Source: JBOFOR01 sp051659545 (lineage in GTDB: Bacteria > Bacillota > Clostridia > Peptostreptococcales > Peptostreptococcaceae). Taken from it: DNA of 64,000 nucleotides. Position 1 is the first letter of the stretch. Each line of letters begins with the position of its first letter. The position numbers were made by a program, and so were the translations under genes. The stretch covers positions 15,837-79,836 of the forward strand of contig NZ_JBOFOR010000239.1 in assembly GCF_051659545.1 (NCBI RefSeq), given 5' to 3'. Of this stretch, positions 52,079 through 60,878 are shown piece after piece. The notes beneath the pieces are model-generated. The model worked only from the letters and a program-made list of their open reading frames with translations. It was not told the DNA's origin and did not search any database.

Positions 52079-55000
52079 TTAGTTAAATAAATCAATAATA
52101 TCATTATCAGATAAGCTTTTTAACAAGCTACTATTAGATAAATCCCCATTGATAAATTCTTCGATAAGTTCATTTTTATTTTCTTGAAGTTTTATTATTT
52201 TTTCTTCAATAGTTCCTTTTGCGATAAGTTTTATAACTTCAACCACATTTTTTTGACCATATCTATGAGCTCTATCGCTGGCTTGATTTTCAACAGATGG
52301 ATTCCACCAAGGGTCAAAATGAATTACTATATCAGCACTTGTTAAATTAAGTCCTGTTCCTCCTGCTTTTAGAGAAATTAAAAATACCTTATCTTCATCA
52401 GTTTCATTAAACTTGTTTACTAAATCAATTCTATTCTTAGGTGGAGTTTGACCATCTATATAAGAATAAGAAATATTATTTTTAGAAAGTTCCTTACCGA
52501 TATTTTTTAGCACAGAAGTAAACTGAGAGAATAATAATATTTTATGGTTATTATCAATAGCATCTTTTAGTATTTCTAAAGTTGTTTCTATTTTTGAACT
52601 TTTTTTGTTATAACCTTCAACTAATACACTAGGGTCTAAGCATAATTGTCTTAACTTAGTTAAATAAGAAAAAAGAGTTATTTTATCTGTTTTAAGATCT
52701 CTATTACTCATTTTTTCTTGAATTTCATTTATATAAGCACTGTAAATTTTTCTTTGGTCTTTATTTAATTCTACAAAGAATTTCTTTTCGATTTTTTCTG
52801 GTAGCTCTTTCATAACCTCATTTTTAGTTCTTCTAAGAATAAAAGGTTTAATTAGCTTTTTTAAGTTTTCGGCATTATACTCATCGTATATAAATAAATC
52901 TTGGAATTTAGATCTACTGTATAAATACCCGGGCATTATAAAGTCAAATATAGACCATAATTCAAGTAAATTATTCTCAATAGGAGTACCAGTAAGAGCA
53001 AACCTAACTTTAGCATTTATACTTTTTACAGCATCAGTACTAAGTGCTATAGGATTTTTTATATTTTGAGCTTCATCTATTATACAATAGTCAAAAACCT
53101 CTTTAGAATAACAATCTAAGTCATTTCTTAAAGTTCCATAGGTAGTTATTATTACATCGTAATTATCTTTATCTAATAATGCTTTTTTACGTTCTGTTTT
53201 ATTTCCATGAATTAAAAGTACCTTCATAGTTGGAGCGAAGGTTTCAAATTCATTTTTCCAGTTATAGACTAAAGAAGTTGGAGTAATTATTAAAGTTTTT
53301 AAATTTTCGTTTCTACTTTCTCGTTTTGCTAATAAGAAAGATATAGTTTGTATAGTTTTACCAAGTCCCATTTCATCGGCTAATATTCCGCCAAATTCAT
53401 AATGGTCAAGAGTTTTGAACCAGTTTAAACCAGAAACTTGATAATCTCTAAGATTTGCAGTTAAATTTTTTGGAATACCTAAGTTTATATTTTCGATATT
53501 TTTAAATTTATCACAAATATTTTTTACAGATTCTCTACCTTCTATAAAATCTAGATTTTTAGTGTTAAGCATTTCATTTATATAAAGCATTTTGCTTTTG
53601 TGAACTTTAGATTCATCTAAATTTTTAACTAAATCTAAGTTTTCTATTAACTCAAAGAAATCTTGTGTCTTAGAATCTTGCAAATCCATAAAACTTCCAT
53701 CTTTTAATCTATAAAATTTACTATTTTGCTTAAAGGCAATTAGCATATCTTTATATTCTTTTTTATCAATATCAGAAATATTAAAAGAAAAATCTAAATA
53801 TCCATCAAGACTATCTCGAATAGAAGCTTGAATTGAACTAGCTTTGTAGATTTTCTTAGATTTAAACTTGTCTGAGTAATAAACATCACCTAAGTCTTTA
53901 AGTTGCATAATTTCTATATTTAAAAAATTAAATAAATCTTCATCATTTCCCTTAAATAAATAGTTTTTATTTCCCTTTGAAAAATTAAGTGCTAAAAGTT
54001 TATCTTGATAAAATTTTTCTTTTTCTAAATTTTTAAGTATAAATTTTTCGCCATTTTCGTCATTATAATAGAATTTCAAATCACAAACTACATTTGAATT
54101 TTTAAAATCAAAGTAAAACTTAACATTAAAATCATTTACAATATTATTTTTAATTTCATTATCTAAATTAACACTAGCTGATAATTCTTTTATTTTAGGA
54201 ACTAAATTTCCTAAAAGACCTTCAGTTTCTTGTTTATTAAATTGAATATCTTTATCTTTAGTTAATGTAGAATAAATTAGGCCATAATTTCTAGCACTTT
54301 CATTAGATAATAAGTATAAATTTTCGTTATACAAAACAACATCCCCCTTACTTGTAAGTGGGACTGGCATATCATCTTGAGAAGTTAGCATTATTTTGTC
54401 CTCATATTTTTTAAAATCAAAAGATACAGGTAAAGTATCTTTTATTATAGTAGAATGATATTCCCTTCCATTAAAAATAAGTGTAAAAGTTTTATTTTTC
54501 AAGGTTTCTAAGAATCTTTTAAATCCACTTACACCTATATGGAGAAGTTTTGTATTATGGCTAGCCATTAAAGATACTGCAGGGTTAGAACCATAGTCCT
54601 CTATAATATCTATAATATCTTCATCTGGAGAATCAAAATAATGTATATTTGGATTATAGGTAAAGTTTTTACCGTATTCCAAAAGTGTATTATTAATTCT
54701 AGATTCTGCAAAAGCTTTTAAGCTTTTTAGTACGTACATTTTATCTGTACCTATTTTAAAATCAGCAGTTACTTTGTTTGATTCAACTTCTATATTAACC
54801 TCTAAATTTACTAATTCCCTTTGACTATCGTCAAAGTAAGAAAGAAGTTGAGCGTTTGGAGTAGTAGGAAGTTTATTTACGGGAGCTTCCTGGAATAAAT
54901 TAAGCTGTGCATTAGAAGCATCCTTTATACCTGATTGAACAGCAGCAATAGTAGTTGCAGCTAAATGTTTGCATATAAATAGACGCGAGCTAGTGTTTCT

Positions 55001-55249
55001 AGATCTAAAGTCATCACAAGTGCATCTTACGCCGACAATCTTATATTTTAACAAATCTATAGAAATAGAGTTTGGATAAACTTCATTATAAAACTCAGAC
55101 TCAGCAATTCCCTCAAACGTTATAGTTGAATCGTTTATATTAAAAGTAACGTGATCTACAAGTTTTCTGTTAAAATATTTAATTCCACGAGACCATCTAG
55201 ATGGATCTGTGTGCATTTTCACTAAATTTTGTATTTTATAAAAGTCCAA
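52079..55249 (-). CDS. SWIM zinc-finger / SNF2-family helicase
   Basis: A 1056-residue protein. The N-terminal SWIM finger has Cys76, Cys78, Cys93 and His95 (CTC ... CKHLA). A long middle region (about 140-570) is typical of bacterial SNF2 proteins of this type. The SNF2 ATPase follows: DEMGLGKT (Walker A, near 620), DEAQNIKNP (motif II), LTGTPIENN (motif III). The C-terminal helicase lobe has LISLKAGGTGLNLTSAD and ASDRAHRYGQ. Such enzymes translocate on double-stranded DNA; bacterial roles range from RNA polymerase recycling to DNA repair, and the exact task is unknown. It is monocistronic on the minus strand; no restriction-modification or defence genes are next to it. Confidence 0.93.
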   Translation of the reverse strand: MDFYKIQNLVKMHTDPSRWSRGIKYFNRKLVDHVTFNINDSTITFEGIAESEFYNEVYPNSISIDLLKYKIVGVRCTCDDFRSRNTSSRLFICKHLAATTIAAVQSGIKDASNAQLNLFQEAPVNKLPTTPNAQLLSYFDDSQRELVNLEVNIEVESNKVTADFKIGTDKMYVLKSLKAFAESRINNTLLEYGKNFTYNPNIHYFDSPDEDIIDIIEDYGSNPAVSLMASHNTKLLHIGVSGFKRFLETLKNKTFTLIFNGREYHSTIIKDTLPVSFDFKKYEDKIMLTSQDDMPVPLTSKGDVVLYNENLYLLSNESARNYGLIYSTLTKDKDIQFNKQETEGLLGNLVPKIKELSASVNLDNEIKNNIVNDFNVKFYFDFKNSNVVCDLKFYYNDENGEKFILKNLEKEKFYQDKLLALNFSKGNKNYLFKGNDEDLFNFLNIEIMQLKDLGDVYYSDKFKSKKIYKASSIQASIRDSLDGYLDFSFNISDIDKKEYKDMLIAFKQNSKFYRLKDGSFMDLQDSKTQDFFELIENLDLVKNLDESKVHKSKMLYINEMLNTKNLDFIEGRESVKNICDKFKNIENINLGIPKNLTANLRDYQVSGLNWFKTLDHYEFGGILADEMGLGKTIQTISFLLAKRESRNENLKTLIITPTSLVYNWKNEFETFAPTMKVLLIHGNKTERKKALLDKDNYDVIITTYGTLRNDLDCYSKEVFDYCIIDEAQNIKNPIALSTDAVKSINAKVRFALTGTPIENNLLELWSIFDFIMPGYLYSRSKFQDLFIYDEYNAENLKKLIKPFILRRTKNEVMKELPEKIEKKFFVELNKDQRKIYSAYINEIQEKMSNRDLKTDKITLFSYLTKLRQLCLDPSVLVEGYNKKSSKIETTLEILKDAIDNNHKILLFSQFTSVLKNIGKELSKNNISYSYIDGQTPPKNRIDLVNKFNETDEDKVFLISLKAGGTGLNLTSADIVIHFDPWWNPSVENQASDRAHRYGQKNVVEVIKLIAKGTIEEKIIKLQENKNELIEEFINGDLSNSSLLKSLSDNDIIDLFN

Positions 55250-55453
55250 TTATATCACCTTGCTCTCATTGTATATATACAACATTATAGTCTATATTTA
55301 GAATAAATACACATAAAAAATATTTTTAAGGCATGCTCAAAGTCTTTTACAAAAATATTATATGAAACTTTAAGGTATGAATATTAATATAATACAAATA
55401 GGATTAAAAAAATAATATTATTAATCTTAAAATTATATATGGGAGATGAACCT

Positions 55454-56308
55454 ATGAAACTACTTATAATAGATAGTGGTCATAACGAATATGTTCAAGG
55501 AAAAGAATCACCAGATAAATCGCTAAGAGAATGGGAATTTAACAATGACATGCAATATAAACTTAAGAAAAGAGCAGAAGAACATGGGTTAACTGTATAT
55601 TTAACTAATCCCAATCCATCTAAGAAAGATGAAATAGGTTTGACTAAAAGAACAGAACTTGCAAATGAGTATTGGAAATCCAAAGGAAAACCAGAAACAT
55701 TATTTGTAAGCTTACATGCAAATGCTTATGGAAGTGGATTTAATGATGCTAGAGGTATAGAAACTTATGTAGCAAATAACTCAAGTCAAAATTCAAAAAA
55801 TGCTGCAAAGTATGTGCAAGAAGCTCTTTATAAAATGTTAAAATCTCTAGATACAAATTCTAAAGATAGAGGTGTGAAAAGTGAAAATTTTACAGTAATC
55901 TATAAAACTAGTATGCCTTCTATTCTTATAGAATACGCTTTTTATACAAATAAAGATGACTTGAAAATTTTAAAAAATTATAGAGAAAAATTAATAGAAG
56001 CTACCATTCAGGGATTATGTAAATATTTTAATATTGACTATAAACAAGTTGAAGAAAATAAACCAATCATACCAACTTTTGAACAGTGTATAGTGTATAG
56101 TGGAGAAATAGATAAGACCATAGCTCAAATTTTAGGCTGGGGATTAAGCAACAGTACTCTTATAGATATTTCCTCTTATAAAGAAGGTATTGGGAAAAAA
56201 ATACTTGTAGTAGGAAGTGCCTCTCAAAAACTAAAAGGAGATATTGCTTTTTATGGAATAGATAGATGGGAGACCTTGAAACTAGTTTTAAAATATTTAA
56301 ATAAATAA
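55454..56308 (+). CDS. N-acetylmuramoyl-L-alanine amidase (Amidase_3), no signal peptide
   Basis: ATG 55454 is used because GGGAGATG (55441-55448) serves it; ATG 55439 has no ribosome-binding site. The 284-residue enzyme has an N-terminal Amidase_3 domain (about 1-195). Zinc ligands are His10 (DSGHNE), Glu in LREWEFNND and His in SLHANAYG, and the catalytic Glu is in SILIEYAFYTN. The last 85 residues (from VYSGEIDKTIAQILGWG) form a separate domain, perhaps wall-binding. No export signal is visible, which is usual for phage-type endolysins or mother-cell spore lysis enzymes. No phage genes surround it. It cleaves the MurNAc-L-Ala bond of peptidoglycan. Confidence 0.9.
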   Translation: MKLLIIDSGHNEYVQGKESPDKSLREWEFNNDMQYKLKKRAEEHGLTVYLTNPNPSKKDEIGLTKRTELANEYWKSKGKPETLFVSLHANAYGSGFNDARGIETYVANNSSQNSKNAAKYVQEALYKMLKSLDTNSKDRGVKSENFTVIYKTSMPSILIEYAFYTNKDDLKILKNYREKLIEATIQGLCKYFNIDYKQVEENKPIIPTFEQCIVYSGEIDKTIAQILGWGLSNSTLIDISSYKEGIGKKILVVGSASQKLKGDIAFYGIDRWETLKLVLKYLNK

Positions 56309-56316
56309 AATTACTA

Positions 56317-56358
56317 AAAATAACCATATATTATGTCGAATACGTGGTTATTTTTTTT
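56317..56358 (+). terminator. Intrinsic terminator
   Basis: AAATAACCA pairs with TGGTTATTT around a long A/T-rich loop, followed by a T-run; just after the amidase gene. Confidence 0.7.
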
Positions 56359-56509
56359 GTTTTCTGATAATATGTAGCTTGGGATAAATGAGTTTATGTA
56401 TAATTTAAAGTTATAATTAGTGGAATAGTTTTTATAAATAAATGAAATATATCAAATAATAGTAAAACAACCTAAAATTTTATATTTGTACATAAGGAGA
56501 GACGTAAAA

Positions 56510-57445
56510 ATGAAAAATCTTATATTAACTTTATTATCTATACCAAAAGTAGGTAAAAAGACGATAGATTTTTTTATAGATAATATAAGTGTTTTGCCAA
56601 AAGATGAAAAAGATATAATAGAAGCGTTTGTTCAGCTTAAACTTTCTAACAAACGTATAATAATACCCAATATAGATCAAGTAAAAATAGCAATACAAAA
56701 AAGTGAAGAAATACTTAAAAAATCTCAACATATGGAAATAAATGTAGTAGATAGATTAAGTTCAAATTTTCCACAAAAACTAAAATACATACCAGATGCA
56801 CCAGTAATTTTATTTTATAAGGGTAGTTACCATGCAGTAATAAATAAGGATAGTGTAGCAGTTGTAGGAAGCCGAAGGGCAGAAGCCGAAGGGCTAAAAA
56901 AATCATATGAAATAGGTGAATATTTTGGAAAAGAAAATTATACAGTTGTAAGTGGATTAGCAATTGGCTGTGATGAGTATGCACATAAAGGGTGCTTAAA
57001 GGTAAAGGGAAAAACAGTAGCTATTTTGCCTGGAGGATTAGATAATATATATCCCTTAAAGAATAGAGATTTAGCAGAGCAAATTATTGAAAATAAAGGG
57101 TGTCTAATAAGTGAGTACCCAATAGGTATAAGCTCATTTAAAAATAATTTTATAGAAAGAGATAGAATACAAAGTGGATTAAGTTCTGCGATTATAGTAG
57201 TTGAAAGTGAGTTAGATTCAGGGACAATGCATACTGCTAAATTTGCAATAGAACAAAATAGAATACTAGCGTGTTGTAATATAGAGGCAACAGGAAATAA
57301 AAAATTAATAAGAGAAAATGGAAGTATATGCATTAACGAAGAAAAAGATTTAGAAAAAATTAAAATAAAAATAAAAGAGTACAATAAAAATTTTAAAAAT
57401 ATAAATTACAACAAAAAAAATGATCAAATTACCTTTAAAATATAA
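56510..57445 (+). CDS. DprA-like DNA-processing protein (LOG/Rossmann fold)
   Basis: ATG 56510 follows AAGGAGAG (56493-56500); an in-frame TTG at 56486 precedes that site and is rejected. The 311-residue protein has a helical N-terminus and a DprA Rossmann domain: AVVGSRRAE, VSGLAIGCDEYAHKG, VAILPGGLDNIYPLKN, SEYPIGISSFKNNFIERDR and VVESELDSGTMHTAKFA. These are the conserved DprA motifs for single-stranded DNA and RecA interaction. The C-terminal winged helix typical of full-length DprA is absent. It is not next to topA, rnhB or other usual dprA neighbours, so it may be a second, specialised copy. A role in DNA uptake or nucleotide-sensing defence is possible but not shown. Confidence 0.85.
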   Translation: MKNLILTLLSIPKVGKKTIDFFIDNISVLPKDEKDIIEAFVQLKLSNKRIIIPNIDQVKIAIQKSEEILKKSQHMEINVVDRLSSNFPQKLKYIPDAPVILFYKGSYHAVINKDSVAVVGSRRAEAEGLKKSYEIGEYFGKENYTVVSGLAIGCDEYAHKGCLKVKGKTVAILPGGLDNIYPLKNRDLAEQIIENKGCLISEYPIGISSFKNNFIERDRIQSGLSSAIIVVESELDSGTMHTAKFAIEQNRILACCNIEATGNKKLIRENGSICINEEKDLEKIKIKIKEYNKNFKNINYNKKNDQITFKI

Positions 57446-57509
57446 TAAGAAATGTATAGGACCGTGATAAGAATTACATATAATATTTGACAAAGGAGTT
57501 TTATAAAAA

Positions 57510-60500
57510 TTGAGAATATCTAATAAAAAAATAAAATTTATAAAAATTGCTGCGTTAGTAGTTATTTTTATGAACTTAAATATATATTATATTGAAGCTC
57601 ATAAGATAGATATAGTTTGTAAAAGTATAAATATTGATCAAGGCTTATCTCAATCAACTGTAGAAGCGTTGTTTCAAGATAGTAAAGGTTATATATGGAT
57701 AGGCACAAATCATGGACTTAATAGATATGATGGATATGATTTTAAAATATATAAGAGAAGTGAAAATAAAGAAAATAGTATAGTAAGTAACTATATACAT
57801 GATATAAAAGAGGATAGTGAAGGTAATATATGGGTAGGTACTATTAAAGGTGTAAGTAAAATAAATTCTAAAGATGATAAAATAGTAAATTATTTAGATT
57901 CTCCAGAACAAGGAAATTTATCTCATTATAATACTAGTGAAATATTAATTACTAAAAGTAAGCAAATATTAGTAGCAACTGCAGATGGATTAAACTTATA
58001 TAATAAAGATAGTGATAGATTTGAAAGAATACTAGATGGTAAAGATGATTTAACATCACAAGATATATATAGCTTAGCTGAAGATGAAAATGGGGACTTA
58101 TGGATAGGTACAAATAAAGGATTAAATAAAGTAAGTTCAAAAGAAAAGAAGATAGATCGTTTTTATAAAAATGAAGAAGAAAAATCAATAATTTCAAATA
58201 AGATAAGCAAAGTATATAGCGATAAAATAGGAAATATATGGGTGGGTACTTTTGATAATGGATTAAGCAAGATTAATATTCATACAAATGAAATATCAAA
58301 CTATAAAAAGATAGAAAATGATGAGAATTCATTGCCTGGACAAACTATTAGAGATATATTGCTAGATAGCAAAAATAATATTTGGGTATGTACAAATTTA
58401 GGACTTGCCAAATACATAGAAAAAAGTGATAGTTTTGTAAGCTATTATAATGATAAAAATGACAAATATAGTTTAATAAGTGATTCGACCTTTACTGCAT
58501 TACAAGATAGTAGTGGACTTATTTGGATAGGAACTTATGAAGGAATAAGTGTATTTAATCCTAATAATAATATTAAACACTACAAAATGAACTCTAATAA
58601 TAAAGAATTTTTAAATAGTAACATTATACACGGTATTTATGAGGATGATGAATCACTATGGGTTGGAACTGTATCAGAGGGACTTAACATTATTGATCGC
58701 AAAAAAGATACAGTAGCTTATATAAGTGAAGAAGAGGGATTAAGTAACAATAGAGTTAATTTTATAGTTGGAGATAAGTCATATGTATGGGTAGCTACAA
58801 ATGATGGACTAAATCGAATAAATAAAAAAGATAAGAGTATAAAAGTATATACAGAAGAAGACGGTTTAAATGAATATAGAGTAAAAAGTATACTTCTAGA
58901 TAGTAACGGTAATTTGTGGATTGGTACACCAGGAGGTCTAAATATTCTCGATACTAAAACTGATAAAATAACTGACGCAAATTATATATTAGAAAAAAAT
59001 AATATTAGAGACAAATATATACAATGTATATATGAGGATATTGATGGGAACTACTGGTTAGGTACTTTTATAGATGGAAGTCTTATTAAAATAGATATAG
59101 AAAATAAAAAAGTAACTAATTATAAGATAGATGGAAACTCAATAAGATCTATTGCAGAATATAAAAATTATCTATGGTTAGGTACCAATTATGGTTTAGA
59201 TAGATTTGACAAAAAAACAGGTCAACTAAAAAAATATACTCAAGAAAATGGATTATCCAATGACATGGTATATGGAGTCATTATGGATGAAGATGAGAAT
59301 ATTTGGATGAGTACCAATTATGGTATATCTAAGTTTGATATAAAAAAAGATACTTTTACCAATTATAATATTTCAGATGGATTTCAAAGTAATGAATTTA
59401 ATGGAGGAGCTTATTTTAAAAATTCAAAAGGTGAAATATTATTTGGTGGAATTAATGGATTAAATATATTCAATCCAAAAGAAATAAGCATAAATAATTA
59501 CGTTCCAAGGGTTAATTTTGAAGAATTTATAGTAAAAGAAAAATCTTATAAAAACATTAATAACTTAAAGTTTAATTATAGTGACAATGAAATAGAAATA
59601 AAATTTTTCTTACCACAGTACAAAGATAGCAATAAAACTACATATTACTATAAAATAGAAGGTCAGGATGAAACTTGGAAAAGTACAAAAAATAATGAAA
59701 TAATATATAAAAACTTAAAATCTGGAAATTACACCTTTAAAATAAAAGCTAAAAACCACAATGGAATTATGAGTGAAGAGAGTATTATAAAATTTATTAT
59801 AAAACCTCATATATTATTAAGTAAGCTAGCATTTTTTATTTATATGATAATAATTATTTTAATAATTTATATCAATTTAAATAAAATGAAAAGACTAGAT
59901 AAATTAGTTGATAAAAGAACAAAGCAATTAAGAGAAGAAATGGAAAAAAACAATAATCTTCTTAATAAAATAATTAAATTAGAAAAAAATAAAAATAATT
60001 ATTTTATAAATCTATCTCATGAATTAAGAACTCCTTTAAATGTTATATCAACAACTCAACAACTTATTTTAGCTTTAAATAAAAAAGAACAGGGAATAAG
60101 TAAAGAAAGAATAAACTATCATACTAATACAATGCAGAAAAACACTAAAAGGCTCTTAAACTTAATTAATAATATTATAGATACATCTAAAATTGAGTAT
60201 GGAAACTATAAAATAAATGTAAAAGAAGAAAATATTGTGAATATAGTTGAAGAAACAGCTTTAAGTTTAAAGGATTACGTAGAAAGTAAAAATATTGAGT
60301 TAATTATAGATCCTGAAATAGAAGAAAAAATTATTGAATGTGATAAAGATGAAATAGAAAGATGTATTGTTAATCTAATTAGTAATGCAAAGAAATTTAC
60401 TCCAGATGGAGGTAAGATTAAAGTAAGTATAGAAGATTTGGGAGAAAAAGTTAAAATATGTGTTGAAGATACAGGTGTAGGTATAGAGCCTAAATATCAG

Positions 60501-60686
60501 AAGTTTATATTTGATAGATTCAATCAAATTGTTGATAATAAGTCTGAACTCAAGGGAGGAAGTGGATTAGGATTGACTATTACAAAGCAAATAATAGATT
60601 TACATAAAGGTGAAGCTTTCGTTGAAAGTGAACTTAATAAAGGGAGTAAATTTATAATTATATTACCTACAAAAATAAAAAAATAG
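57510..60686 (+). CDS. Giant propeller-sensor histidine kinase 2 (paralogue of kinase 1)
   Basis: A 1058-residue kinase starting at TTG 57510 after AAAGGAG (57492-57498). It has the same order as the kinase at 41143-44346: signal-anchor helix, about fourteen propeller repeats (WIGTNHGLNRYDGYDF first), Y_Y_Y domain, one transmembrane helix near 772-790, HisKA with His837 (NLSHELRTPLNVI) and HATPase_c (DTGVGI, GSGLGLTI). The kinase cores are nearly the same in sequence and the propellers are more diverged, as expected for receptors with different ligands. There is no receiver domain and no response regulator next to it. It is followed by a terminator, so it is monocistronic. Confidence 0.92.
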   Translation: MRISNKKIKFIKIAALVVIFMNLNIYYIEAHKIDIVCKSINIDQGLSQSTVEALFQDSKGYIWIGTNHGLNRYDGYDFKIYKRSENKENSIVSNYIHDIKEDSEGNIWVGTIKGVSKINSKDDKIVNYLDSPEQGNLSHYNTSEILITKSKQILVATADGLNLYNKDSDRFERILDGKDDLTSQDIYSLAEDENGDLWIGTNKGLNKVSSKEKKIDRFYKNEEEKSIISNKISKVYSDKIGNIWVGTFDNGLSKINIHTNEISNYKKIENDENSLPGQTIRDILLDSKNNIWVCTNLGLAKYIEKSDSFVSYYNDKNDKYSLISDSTFTALQDSSGLIWIGTYEGISVFNPNNNIKHYKMNSNNKEFLNSNIIHGIYEDDESLWVGTVSEGLNIIDRKKDTVAYISEEEGLSNNRVNFIVGDKSYVWVATNDGLNRINKKDKSIKVYTEEDGLNEYRVKSILLDSNGNLWIGTPGGLNILDTKTDKITDANYILEKNNIRDKYIQCIYEDIDGNYWLGTFIDGSLIKIDIENKKVTNYKIDGNSIRSIAEYKNYLWLGTNYGLDRFDKKTGQLKKYTQENGLSNDMVYGVIMDEDENIWMSTNYGISKFDIKKDTFTNYNISDGFQSNEFNGGAYFKNSKGEILFGGINGLNIFNPKEISINNYVPRVNFEEFIVKEKSYKNINNLKFNYSDNEIEIKFFLPQYKDSNKTTYYYKIEGQDETWKSTKNNEIIYKNLKSGNYTFKIKAKNHNGIMSEESIIKFIIKPHILLSKLAFFIYMIIIILIIYINLNKMKRLDKLVDKRTKQLREEMEKNNNLLNKIIKLEKNKNNYFINLSHELRTPLNVISTTQQLILALNKKEQGISKERINYHTNTMQKNTKRLLNLINNIIDTSKIEYGNYKINVKEENIVNIVEETALSLKDYVESKNIELIIDPEIEEKIIECDKDEIERCIVNLISNAKKFTPDGGKIKVSIEDLGEKVKICVEDTGVGIEPKYQKFIFDRFNQIVDNKSELKGGSGLGLTITKQIIDLHKGEAFVESELNKGSKFIIILPTKIKK

Positions 60687-60721
60687 GTAACTTATACTAG
60701 AAAGACTTTTAATTTAATTTC

Positions 60722-60762
60722 AAGCCAACAGTTATAATAATATACTTATAACTGTTGGCTTT
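60722..60762 (+). terminator. Intrinsic terminator
   Basis: AAGCCAACAGTTATA pairs exactly with TATAACTGTTGGCTT across a short A/T loop; T-rich sequence follows. Confidence 0.85.
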
Positions 60763-60878
60763 ATTGTATCATATAGATATAAGAGAATATGCGAATAATA
60801 TTCATTTATTAAATATGAATAAAATACTTGTGTTTTTAGGAAAAATAATCAAATAAAATAAAAACGTAGGAGGATAAA

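Noticed and set aside
55454..57445. Prophage remnant suggested by a signal-less amidase next to a DprA-like gene
   Set aside because: No integrase, structural, holin or repressor genes and no attachment-site repeats were seen nearby.
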